Assembly: GCF_900099705.1 (NCBI RefSeq)
Contig: NZ_LT629695.1
Location: forward strand, 1,922,001-1,986,000
DNA from: Agrococcus jejuensis
Lineage (GTDB): Bacteria; Actinomycetota; Actinomycetes; Actinomycetales; Microbacteriaceae
Length of the DNA: 64,000 bases
Direction of reading: 5' to 3'
Shown here piece after piece: positions 51,293 to 58,386 of the stretch (the first letter of the stretch is position 1; the number at the start of each line of letters is the position of its first letter). The notes under the pieces are model-generated. The model saw only the letters and a program-made list of their open reading frames with translations, had not been told where the DNA came from and searched no databases. Position numbers and translations under genes: made by a program.

Positions 51293-51418
51293 TGAGCTTC
51301 AGCGGAGGCTCAGGCGGAATGCGCCCTCGCGAGGCCGCTCACGCGCATCCGGCGCGGATGCGCCGTCAGCGGCCGCTCACGTGGAATGCGCGATCGAGCG
51401 CCCGCTCGATGCGCATTG
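51293..51418. repeat. Family H: two tandem palindromic units
   Basis: Two units of about 55 bp share TCAGCGG..GCTCA..G-GGAATGCGC..GCGCAT. The inner GCGCATCC/GGATGCGC and GATCGAGC/GCTCGAT pairs form hairpins. It sits in the 247-bp gap between DUF368 and UMF1-type genes. No gene is visible in this gap. Confidence 0.65.
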
Positions 51419-51425
51419 GCGTGCG

Positions 51426-52886
51426 TCAGCGCTGCGGGTCGTCGCCGCGCAGCGGCGGCGTCGGCAGGCCGGCGCCCGCATCCACCGCATCCGCGTCGTC
51501 GATCGTGACGGGCTTCGCCGTCACCGGGATGAGCAGCGCGAGACCCGCGAGCAGCACGATGACGATGCCGATGATGCCGAAGCGCGTGTCGGCGAAGATC
51601 GTCACGAAGATGCCGAAGAGCGTCGGCGCGAGGAACGACACCGCGCGGCCCGTCGTCGCGTAGAGGCCGAACATCTCGCCCTCGCGGCCGGGCGGGGTGA
51701 TGCGCGCCATGAACGAGCGCGCCGACGCCTGCACGGGTCCGACGAAGATCGTGAGGATGAGGCCGACGACCCAGAACGCCGCCTTGCCCTGGATGAAGAT
51801 CGCCGAGATGCCCGCCGTCGACAGCACGATGAGCGACGTCATGATGACGGCCTTCGGGCCGAAGCGGTCGTCGGCCCAGCCGCCCACGAACGTGCCGGCA
51901 CCGGCCGTGACGTTCGCGGCGATCGCGAAGAGCAGCACCTCGGTCGACGAGAAGCCGAAGACCGTGGAGGCGATGATCGCGCCGAACGTGAAGATGGCGG
52001 AGAGACCGTCGCGGAAGATGGCGCTCGACACGAGGAACAGCAGCGTCTTCGGGTCGCGGCGGCCGATGCGCGCGATCGTGCGGAACAGACGGCGGTACGA
52101 CTCGACGACGCTCACGCGCTCGCCGCGCTCCCGCGCGGGCAGCTCGGGCACGGCGACGAGCACCGGGATGGCGAAGATCGCGAACCACACCGCCGACACC
52201 ACGATCGCGAGCCGCACGTCGAGCGCCGCCCCCTCGTTGCCGGTCGGAATCGCCAGCAGGCCGTTCGCCGACGGGTCGCCGAACGGGAAGAGGAACAGCA
52301 CGAGCAGGATCGCCAGCAGCACGATGCCGCCGACGTAGCCCATGCCCCAGCCGAAGCCCGAGACGCGGCCCATCGTCTCCTTCGTCGACACCTGGTGCAG
52401 CATCGCGTTGTAGTTCACGGAGGCGAACTCGAAGAAGAGGTTGCCGACGCCGAGCAGCGCGGCGCCGAGCCAGATGTACTCGGGCACGGGCGTCACGAAG
52501 AACATGCCGAGCATCGCGAGGATCGTGAGGCCCGTGTTGATGCCGAGCCACAGCTTGCGCTTGCCGGAGCCATCCGACCGCTGGCCGAGGATGGGCGCGA
52601 GCAGCGCCACGAGGCCGCCCGCGATCGCGACGGCCCACGCGACGACGGCGGCATTCTCGGCGAGCGCGGCCGTGAGCGCGCGGATGCCGTCGGCGCTCGG
52701 GGTGAACGTCTCGGTCTCGGTGCCGGCGTCGACGATCGCCGGGTCGACGAAGAGGTCGGAGGCGATGTAGCGGCTGAAGACGAACGTCGTGACGACGGCG
52801 TTGAACGAGGCGGAGCCCCAGTCCCACAGCGCCCACGCGCGGGCGCGGCGGCGGAGGGTGCGGTCGTCGACGGTCGCGGTGCTCAC
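51426..52886 (-). CDS. MFS transporter, UMF1/Atg22-like
   Basis: 486 residues from a GTG at 52886, chosen because a TATGCT box lies 7 nt upstream; the ATG at 52898 gives 4 more residues. N-terminal W-A-L-W-D-W-G-S-A-S-F-N and F-E-F-A-S-V-N-Y-N-A-M-L and G-F-G-W-G-M-G-Y-V-G-G are diagnostic of the UMF1 family, related to the yeast vacuolar amino-acid exporter Atg22. About 12 helices. Substrate unknown. Confidence 0.93.
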   Translation of the reverse strand: MSTATVDDRTLRRRARAWALWDWGSASFNAVVTTFVFSRYIASDLFVDPAIVDAGTETETFTPSADGIRALTAALAENAAVVAWAVAIAGGLVALLAPILGQRSDGSGKRKLWLGINTGLTILAMLGMFFVTPVPEYIWLGAALLGVGNLFFEFASVNYNAMLHQVSTKETMGRVSGFGWGMGYVGGIVLLAILLVLFLFPFGDPSANGLLAIPTGNEGAALDVRLAIVVSAVWFAIFAIPVLVAVPELPARERGERVSVVESYRRLFRTIARIGRRDPKTLLFLVSSAIFRDGLSAIFTFGAIIASTVFGFSSTEVLLFAIAANVTAGAGTFVGGWADDRFGPKAVIMTSLIVLSTAGISAIFIQGKAAFWVVGLILTIFVGPVQASARSFMARITPPGREGEMFGLYATTGRAVSFLAPTLFGIFVTIFADTRFGIIGIVIVLLAGLALLIPVTAKPVTIDDADAVDAGAGLPTPPLRGDDPQR

Positions 52887-52893
52887 GATGCTG

Positions 52894-52899
52894 AGCATA
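52894..52899 (-). promoter_or_regulatory. -10 box TATGCT, leaderless UMF1-type promoter
   Basis: Minus-strand TATGCT lies 7 nt before the GTG at 52886. It argues against the ATG at 52898, which falls within the box. Confidence 0.5.
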
Positions 52900-52962
52900 G
52901 GTCGGGTGCGTGCACGCGCCCCGGGTCGACGCGGCGGCGTTCACCTGCCGTTCGGAGACCGG

Positions 52963-52997
52963 CCCTTGAGGTGCGAGCGAAGCGAGCCTCGAAGGGG
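52963..52997. repeat. Family E palindrome, copy E3
   Basis: CCCTTGAGGTGCGAGC pairs with GCTCGC..CCTTCGAGG-type arm around GAAGC. Located 19 bp before D5 in the 288-bp gap between the divergent UMF1-type and KhtT-like genes. Confidence 0.8.
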
Positions 52998-53015
52998 TCC
53001 CGCCCTCGACCCCAT

Positions 53016-53088
53016 TGCGTACTGCAGGCGATCAGGGGTGGCAGAGGGGTATCTTCCCTCCGCACCCCCGAATCGCCTGCACAACGCA
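53016..53088. repeat. Family D hairpin, copy D5 (inverted)
   Basis: Arms TGCGTACTGCAGGCGAT and ATCGCCTGCACAACGCA. The core reads as the reverse complement of the one in D1-D2 (CAGAGGGGTATCTTCCCTCC), so this copy is inserted in the other orientation. Confidence 0.88.
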
Positions 53089-53174
53089 CACCCGCAGCTG
53101 GGCGAGGTCGCCCGCATCCGCGCGTCGCGCATCCCGCGTGCACCGACGCGCCCGGATGGTGGCATGATCCACCC

Positions 53175-53654
53175 GTGGACATCACGCAGACGCTCCTCCC
53201 CGGTGTGGGAGTGCGCTACGACATGACGACGCGCAAGGGCGTGCCCGTCAGCGTCGTCGTGCATCGCGAGGGCCCTGCCGACCTCTGCGTCTCCAGCAAG
53301 CACGACCCCGACGACGTGCGCCTCGCCCTCCACCTCGACGAGGAGGAGATCGACGCGCTCACCGACGTGCTCGGCGCGCACCGCATCACGCAGTCGATGG
53401 TCGACGTGACCCGCCCCATCCCGGGCCTCGACACGGCGCGACTGCTCGTGGATGCCGGCTCGCCGTTCGCGGGCCGCACCCTCGGAGACACGAAGGCCCG
53501 CACCCTCACCGGCTGCTCGATCGTCGCCATCGTGCGCGACGACGACGTCATCGCCGCCCCCACGCCCGCCGAGCAGCTGCTCGCGGGCGACTCGCTCGTC
53601 GCCATCGGTTCCAAGGAAGGGCTCGACCAGCTGCGCACCCGCCTGAGCGGGTAG
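53175..53654 (+). CDS. Cation antiporter regulatory subunit, KhtT-like (RCK_C domain)
   Basis: 159 residues from a GTG at 53175, with a CATGAT box 6 nt upstream. N-terminal segment L-L-P-G-V-G-V-R-Y-D is typical of KhtT-like regulators. Residues about 95-155 form an RCK_C/TrkA-C domain (F-A-G-R-T-L-G-D, S-I-V-A-I-V-R, L-L-A-G-D-S-L-V-A-I-G). Such subunits gate the partner antiporter in response to nucleotide and pH. The stop is 4 bp from the start of the antiporter gene. Confidence 0.93.
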   Translation: MDITQTLLPGVGVRYDMTTRKGVPVSVVVHREGPADLCVSSKHDPDDVRLALHLDEEEIDALTDVLGAHRITQSMVDVTRPIPGLDTARLLVDAGSPFAGRTLGDTKARTLTGCSIVAIVRDDDVIAAPTPAEQLLAGDSLVAIGSKEGLDQLRTRLSG

Positions 53655-53658
53655 GGCC

Positions 53659-54816
53659 GTGCACGACATCTCCGCATTGCTCCTCGAGCTCGGGGCTGTC
53701 GTGCTCGGCGTGTCCGTGCTGGGTCTCATCGCTCACCGCGTCGGCATCTCGCCCATCCCGCTCATGCTGCTCGCGGGGCTCATGCTCGGCTCGGGCTCCT
53801 TCATCGACCTCGGTGCCGCCGAGCCGTTCATCGAGCCGGCCGCCGAGATCGGCGTGCTGCTGCTCCTGCTCATGCTGGGCCTGGAGTTCACGGCCGGCGA
53901 GCTGGGGCAGTCGCTCAAGCGGCACTCGACGTCGGGCGCGATCGACTTCGCGCTCAACGCATCCGCTGGGTTCCTCGTCGGCATCGTGCTCGGGATGCCG
54001 TGGCAGGCCGCGCTCGCGCTCGCGGGCATCACGTGGGTGTCGTCGTCGGGCATCATCGCCCGCCTGCTCGACGACCTCGGCCGCGTCGCCAACCGCGAGA
54101 CGCCCGCGGTGCTGTCGATCCTCGTGATCGAGGACATCGCGATGGCGATCTTCCTGCCGATCCTCATCGCGGTGCTCACGGGTGCCGCGTGGTGGCAGGC
54201 GCTCGGCGCGGTGGCGCTCGCGGTCGCGGCGGTGACGATCATCCTCGTCGCGTCGCAGCGGGCGTCGGGCGGCATCCGCTGGCTGCTGAGCCACCCGAGC
54301 GACGAGCAGGTGCTGCTGCGCCTCTTCGGCATCACCCTCGTCGTCGCCGGGCTCACGCAGCTGCTCGGCGCGTCCGCCGCCGTCGGCGCGTTCCTCGTGG
54401 GCATCGCGGTGCCGCCGTCGATCGCCGAGCGGGCGCGCGCGATCCTCGGGCCGCTGCGCGACCTGTTCGCGGCGATCTTCTTCCTGTCGTTCGGACTGCC
54501 GATCGTGCCCGCCGACCTGCTGCCGGTGCTGCCGGCGGCGCTGCTGCTCGCGATCGTCACCGCCGGCACGAAGATGGCGACCGGATGGCTCGCCGCGAAG
54601 CGCGACGGCGTGCAGGTGAAGGGGCGTCTGCGCGCGGGCGCGACGCTCATCGCGCGCGGCGAGTTCTCGATCATCATCGCCGCGCTCGCCGTCGGGGCCG
54701 GCTTCACCGAGCTCGGCCCGCTCGCGGCCTGCTACGTGCTCATCCTCGCGATCGCCGGCCCGATCGCGGCCCGCTTCATCGTGCGGGCCCCGCGCCGCGA
54801 CGAGGCGCTGGCGTAG
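53659..54816 (+). CDS. CPA2-type cation:proton antiporter, KhtU-like
   Basis: 385 residues, about 12-13 helices. Blocks G-L-E-F near residue 75 (L-M-L-G-L-E-F), S-S-S-G-I-I-A-R-L-L-D and I-L-V-I-E-D-I-A-M-A are typical of CPA2 exchangers. With the upstream regulator it should export K+ or NH4+ in exchange for H+ under alkaline or methylglyoxal stress, as in Bacillus KhtTU (inference). It lacks a C-terminal RCK domain of its own, consistent with a separate regulatory subunit. Confidence 0.94.
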   Translation: MHDISALLLELGAVVLGVSVLGLIAHRVGISPIPLMLLAGLMLGSGSFIDLGAAEPFIEPAAEIGVLLLLLMLGLEFTAGELGQSLKRHSTSGAIDFALNASAGFLVGIVLGMPWQAALALAGITWVSSSGIIARLLDDLGRVANRETPAVLSILVIEDIAMAIFLPILIAVLTGAAWWQALGAVALAVAAVTIILVASQRASGGIRWLLSHPSDEQVLLRLFGITLVVAGLTQLLGASAAVGAFLVGIAVPPSIAERARAILGPLRDLFAAIFFLSFGLPIVPADLLPVLPAALLLAIVTAGTKMATGWLAAKRDGVQVKGRLRAGATLIARGEFSIIIAALAVGAGFTELGPLAACYVLILAIAGPIAARFIVRAPRRDEALA

Positions 54817-54829
54817 CGTCTCGCCACTG

Positions 54830-54943
54830 ATGGGTCACTTCCGTGCGGGGAGGGGTCACTTCCTGCCGCCGAGTGGTCACTTGCGTGCGATGAGGGGTCA
54901 GCCGATGCCGCGACACGCCGCGCGAAGCGGCAGGAGGTGACCC
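54830..54943. repeat. Family B modular palindrome, copy B1
   Basis: Three to four direct units of about 21-22 bp with the form GGGTCACTTCCxTGCxxxGAG, closed by GCGGCAGGAGGTGACCC, which pairs with GGGTCACTTCCTGCCGC (54853-54869). It occupies the gap between the antiporter and cupin genes. Confidence 0.8.
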
Positions 54944-55017
54944 CTCCTCGCGACCGCGGGCCACGGAGGTGCGGATGGTCCGGCTGACGAGCCCGCCCGC
55001 ATCCGCATGATGAGGGG

Positions 55018-55389
55018 ATGAGCGACACCCAGCGCGACGTGCGCAGCATCCCCGCCGCCTTCGACGTCGTCACCGAGCCGTGGCAGCCGCATCGGCTCGC
55101 GACCGTCAACGACGCCGACGTCAAGGTCGTGCGCCTGCTCGGCGAGTTCGTGTGGCACACGCATCCCGACACCGACGAGCTGTTCCTCGTGCGCTCGGGC
55201 ACGCTCGTCATCCAGCTGCGCGACGGCGACGTGACGCTCGGCCCCGGCGACGTCTACGTCATCCCGGCCGGCGTCGAGCACTGCCCGATCGCGCGCGAGG
55301 AGGTCGAGGCGGTGCTCATCGAGCGCGTCGGCACCCTGAACACGGGCGACGCCGGCGGCGACCGCACGTTCGAGGCGCGCGAGCTCTGA
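55018..55389 (+). CDS. Cupin-domain protein
   Basis: 123 residues. Single cupin barrel: W-H-T-H-P-D-T-D-E-L-F-L-V (metal-binding His, His, Glu) and P-G-D-V-Y-V-I-P-A-G-V-E-H (third His). Metal ligands complete. Function of this small subgroup unknown. ATG at 55018 has both GAGGGG and a CATGAT box 6 nt upstream. Confidence 0.9.
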   Translation: MSDTQRDVRSIPAAFDVVTEPWQPHRLATVNDADVKVVRLLGEFVWHTHPDTDELFLVRSGTLVIQLRDGDVTLGPGDVYVIPAGVEHCPIAREEVEAVLIERVGTLNTGDAGGDRTFEAREL

Positions 55390-55393
55390 CGCA

Positions 55394-55470
55394 TGACTGG
55401 GCACTTGATGTCGTGATTCGGCCGGTTTCACGACATCAAATGCCCACTCGCGCGCATCTACTGCCCACTC
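55394..55470. repeat. Family C palindrome
   Basis: ACTGGGCACTTGATGTCGTG pairs with CACGACATCAAATGCCCACT (two mismatches), followed by a third half site CTACTGCCCACTC. It follows the cupin gene by 4 bp. Only one copy here, but the word style is that of families A and B. Confidence 0.75.
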
Positions 55471-55518
55471 CGGAGTCCAGACGTTGCCGGGCGGATGCGC
55501 TCGCAGCAGGATGAGCGC

Positions 55519-56313
55519 ATGACGGAGCCGTCGATGCAGCACCTGCCCGAGGTCGTCGATCGCGAGACGTGGCGTGCAGCGAGGCTCGCGCTGCTCGAGC
55601 GCGAGAAGGCCATCACGCGCGAGCGCGACCGCGTGAACGCCGACCGGCGACGTCTGCCGATGGTGCGCGTCGAGCAGGAGTACGTCTTCGACGGCCTCGA
55701 CGGCGAGCGCACGCTGCTCGACCTGTTCGACGGCCGCGAGCAGCTCGTCGTGCACCACCTCATGTTCGGACCCGACTGGGATGCGGCCTGCAAGAGCTGC
55801 TCGTCGGCCGCCGACCAGATCCCGCGCCTGCGGCAGCTGCACGCGCGGCGCACGAGCCTCGTCGCCATCTCGCGCGCGCCGATCGCGAGGATCGCGCCGT
55901 ACCGCGACCGCATGGGCTGGGACTTCCCATGGCTGTCGTCGTTCCGCTCGTCGTTCAACTACGACTTCCACGCCACGCTCGACGACCGCGTCGCGCCGAT
56001 CGAGCTGCACCATCGCACCGCATCCGACCTCGAGGTGCACGGGACGCCGTGGACGGGCGGTCCGTGGGAGCCGAGCATGAACGGCGAGGAGGTGCCCGGC
56101 ATCAGCGTGTTCCTGCGCGTCGGCGACGACGTCTTCCACACGTACTCGACGTTCGGGCGCGGCATCGAGGAGTTCCACCACGGCTACCCGTGGCTCGACC
56201 TCACGCCGCTCGGCAGGCAGGAGGCGTGGGAGGAGCCGGCCGGTCGCGCCGAGCCGCTCGGCCGCCAGGTGGGAGGCCCGGGGCTGCGCTACCCCGACGA
56301 GTACGACGAGTGA
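55519..56313 (+). CDS. DUF899 thioredoxin-like protein
   Basis: 264 residues from the ATG at 55519. DUF899 blocks: E-K-A-I-T-R-E-R-D near residue 35, R-R-R-L-P-M-V, Y-V-F-D-G, and M-F-G-P-D-W-D-A-A-C-K-S-C-S with the C-x-x-C. The C-terminus has F-H-H-G-Y-P-W-L-D-L-T-P. A thioredoxin-fold protein of unknown role; Cys pair may be redox-active. The next region is a family B repeat. Confidence 0.92.
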   Translation: MTEPSMQHLPEVVDRETWRAARLALLEREKAITRERDRVNADRRRLPMVRVEQEYVFDGLDGERTLLDLFDGREQLVVHHLMFGPDWDAACKSCSSAADQIPRLRQLHARRTSLVAISRAPIARIAPYRDRMGWDFPWLSSFRSSFNYDFHATLDDRVAPIELHHRTASDLEVHGTPWTGGPWEPSMNGEEVPGISVFLRVGDDVFHTYSTFGRGIEEFHHGYPWLDLTPLGRQEAWEEPAGRAEPLGRQVGGPGLRYPDEYDE

Positions 56314-56410
56314 GTGGTCAGTCGTCGTCGTGCCGTACGGCGTGTCGTCGACCACGAGTGACCACTCATCGGTCGGAGGTGACCGATCAGCGGCAGGAAG
56401 TGACCCATCC
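56311..56410. repeat. Family B modular palindrome, copy B2
   Basis: GAGTGGTCA, ACGAGTGACCACTC, GGAGGTGACCGATC and GGCAGGAAGTGACCCATC follow one another. These words match B1 in reverse and part of A2 (ACGAGTGACCA). It lies between convergent genes. Confidence 0.75.
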
Positions 56411-56475
56411 GGGTCGGAGGTGGGGCGGATGCGGGTCGCGGCCACACGCGTGCGGATGCGAGCGCCGCAGCGCGC

Positions 56476-57165
56476 TCAGCCCGCGACCGCGATGAGCAGC
56501 GACGCGAAGACCGCGATGATCGCCGTCGAATAGGCGAACGCGACGACGGAATGCACCATCGCGAGCGAGCGGGCGTGGCCGCGCACGATCTGCACGTCGG
56601 ACGATGAGAACGTCGTCGACTGCTGCACCGACAGGTAGAGGAAGTCGCGGAAGGTGCGCTCCTCGTCGCCGGGGAACACGAGCGACTCGTGGTTCGCCCA
56701 GCTGCGCATGTACTCGATCGCGAACACGGCGACCATCAGCACCCACGTGCCCGCGACGCCGAGCACGCACACCGAGACGAGCCACGGGTTCGAGCGAGCC
56801 TCGCCCGTCGTCAGCAGCACCACGGAGTAGACGCCCGCCACGATCACGAGCATCGCCCACGACTTCGGCCCAGCGAGCATGAGCAGGCGCACGACGCGGC
56901 TGCGCTCGTCGGATCGCACGACGTGGGATCGCAGCATGGCGCCGCGAAGGTCGCGGAACGACAGCCATGTGAGCGCCAGGAAGATCGGCCCGTAGAGGCC
57001 GAAGGTGAGCGCGAGCACCACAGCCGAGATCGAGGAGGCCTCGGTGACGAGCAGCCCGAACCTGCCCGCGACGACGAACAGCGCGCCCATGACCGCGAAG
57101 GCGATCACGGTCGCGACGCTCGACCGCACGACCTCCCGGTGCATGATGCTCGTGCCGCGCGACAT
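56476..57165 (-). CDS. DUF1345 membrane protein, copy 1
   Basis: 229 residues, about five to six membrane segments. The late block F-L-Y-L-S-V-Q-Q-S-T-T-F-S-S-S-D-V followed by H-S-V-V-A-F-A-Y-S-T-A-I-I-A-V is the DUF1345 signature; its order (re-entrant T-T-F, then helix) recalls a potassium-channel pore, but no T-V-G-Y-G filter is present. ATG at 57165 with TAGCGT 6 nt upstream. Tandem paralog of the next gene. Confidence 0.88.
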   Translation of the reverse strand: MSRGTSIMHREVVRSSVATVIAFAVMGALFVVAGRFGLLVTEASSISAVVLALTFGLYGPIFLALTWLSFRDLRGAMLRSHVVRSDERSRVVRLLMLAGPKSWAMLVIVAGVYSVVLLTTGEARSNPWLVSVCVLGVAGTWVLMVAVFAIEYMRSWANHESLVFPGDEERTFRDFLYLSVQQSTTFSSSDVQIVRGHARSLAMVHSVVAFAYSTAIIAVFASLLIAVAG

Positions 57166-57171
57166 GCAGCC

Positions 57172-57177
57172 ACGCTA
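57172..57177 (-). promoter_or_regulatory. -10 box TAGCGT, leaderless DUF1345 copy 1 promoter
   Basis: Minus-strand TAGCGT lies 6 nt before the ATG at 57165. Confidence 0.5.
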
Positions 57178-57251
57178 GCCGCGGCGCGTGCGAGCCCGCC
57201 GAGCGCATCCCCAGGCCCGACCATCCTCCGAGCGTCGCGGCGCGGATGCGG

Positions 57252-57941
57252 TCAGCGCCCGCCCGCGATGAGCAGCGACGCGAACACCGCCACGATCACC
57301 GTCGAGTAGGCGAACGCGACGATGGAGTGCACCGTCGCGAGGCGGCGGGCGGAGGTGTCGACGAGGTCCACGTCGGACGACGCGAACGTCGTCGACAGCT
57401 GCACCGACAGGTAGACGAAGTCCTCGAAGCCCACGTCTCCGTCGCCGGGGAAGCGCAGCACGTCGCCACTCGCCCACGCGCGCATGTACTCGGCGGCGAA
57501 GACGCCGACGAGCAGCACCCACGTGCCGACCACGCACGCGACGCACGCGCCGACGAGCCAGATGCTGCTGCGCGCATCCCCCGTGGCGAGGATGATCACG
57601 GATGCGACGCCGACCGCTGCGATGAGCGCGGCCCAGGTCTTCGGCCCGCCGATGAAGAGCAGCTGCATGAGGCGGTTGCGTTCGGTGGTGCGCTGCAGCC
57701 GGGCGCGCAGCGCCGCGCCGCGGAGGCGTCCGAACGCGAGGTGCGTGAGCCACACGAAGATCGGACCGTATGCGGCGAAGACGAGCGTCATGCCCACGAG
57801 CAGCGAGTCCGCGAACGCGAACCGACCCTGCGTCACGAGTGCGATCGTGGCGGTGATGCCGACGATGAGGATCGTGGATGCGGCGATCGACAGCGCGTGC
57901 CGCACCGCCTCGCCGTGCAGCCTGCGTCGCACCCTGCTCAT
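57252..57941 (-). CDS. DUF1345 membrane protein, copy 2
   Basis: 229 residues, exactly the length of copy 1. Shares G-P-I-F, G-P-K-T-W-A, G-T-W-V-L, F-A-x-E-Y-M-R and Y-L-S-V-Q-x-S-T-T-F-x-S-S-D-V. A tandem duplication, each copy keeping its own TAGCGT box 6 nt before the ATG. Function unknown. Confidence 0.88.
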   Translation of the reverse strand: MSRVRRRLHGEAVRHALSIAASTILIVGITATIALVTQGRFAFADSLLVGMTLVFAAYGPIFVWLTHLAFGRLRGAALRARLQRTTERNRLMQLLFIGGPKTWAALIAAVGVASVIILATGDARSSIWLVGACVACVVGTWVLLVGVFAAEYMRAWASGDVLRFPGDGDVGFEDFVYLSVQLSTTFASSDVDLVDTSARRLATVHSIVAFAYSTVIVAVFASLLIAGGR

Positions 57942-57947
57942 GGGGCC

Positions 57948-57953
57948 ACGCTA
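57948..57953 (-). promoter_or_regulatory. -10 box TAGCGT, leaderless DUF1345 copy 2 promoter
   Basis: Minus-strand TAGCGT lies 6 nt before the ATG at 57941. Confidence 0.5.
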
Positions 57954-58016
57954 GCCCGGCGGCCCGCGCATCCATCGCTGCGGCGCGAGGCTCCGGTGGG
58001 AGGTCGTCGGGATCGG

Positions 58017-58133
58017 GACTGGTCGCAGTTGCACCGAAACTGCGACCAGTCCGGTGCAATAGCGACCAGTCAGCCTGAAACTGCGACCAGTCGGGGTGCA
58101 ACTGTGACCAGTCGGCGCAACGAGTGACCGGTC
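58017..58133. repeat. Family A modular palindrome, copy A5
   Basis: Longest family A copy. GACTGGTC is followed by four GACCAGTC words at regular distances and by a final GACCGGTC variant. Linkers are GCAGTTGCACC, CGGTGCAATAGC and GGGGTGCAACTGT. It lies in the 445-bp divergent gap before dnaK, upstream of the heat-shock operators. Confidence 0.85.
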
Positions 58134-58190
58134 AGGGATCGGGGCCGGAGGCGCGGGAGCCCGATGCATAGGGAACCCTGGGCTGCAGAA

Positions 58191-58239
58191 CTTGACTGCA
58201 CCCGACTCAAGTGCCAATGTTGAGTCTGCACGGCTCAAG
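58191..58239 (+). promoter_or_regulatory. dnaK promoter with two HAIR (HspR) operators
   Basis: CTTGACT-N7-ACTCAAG (58191-58211) and GTTGAGT-N7-GCTCAAG (58219-58239) fit the HAIR consensus CTTGAGT-N7-ACTCAAG. The first overlaps a -35 TTGACT (58192-58197), with CAATGT (58215-58220) as a possible -10 at 17 bp. HspR, encoded by the fourth gene, should repress here until heat shock. The following 147 bp are an untranslated leader with AAGGAG before dnaK. Confidence 0.88.
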
Positions 58240-58386
58240 TCGGGATCGACGCCGTGCGATGGTTCCGGAGGACGAGCCTGCCGTCAGTCATGGGGGGTTG
58301 CCGGCAGGCTCCTCCGCCGGAATCAGGCAGATCCCACGGGCGCGAGCCCGCGCAGACATCAGACCCAGAACCAAGGAGCAGCCACC

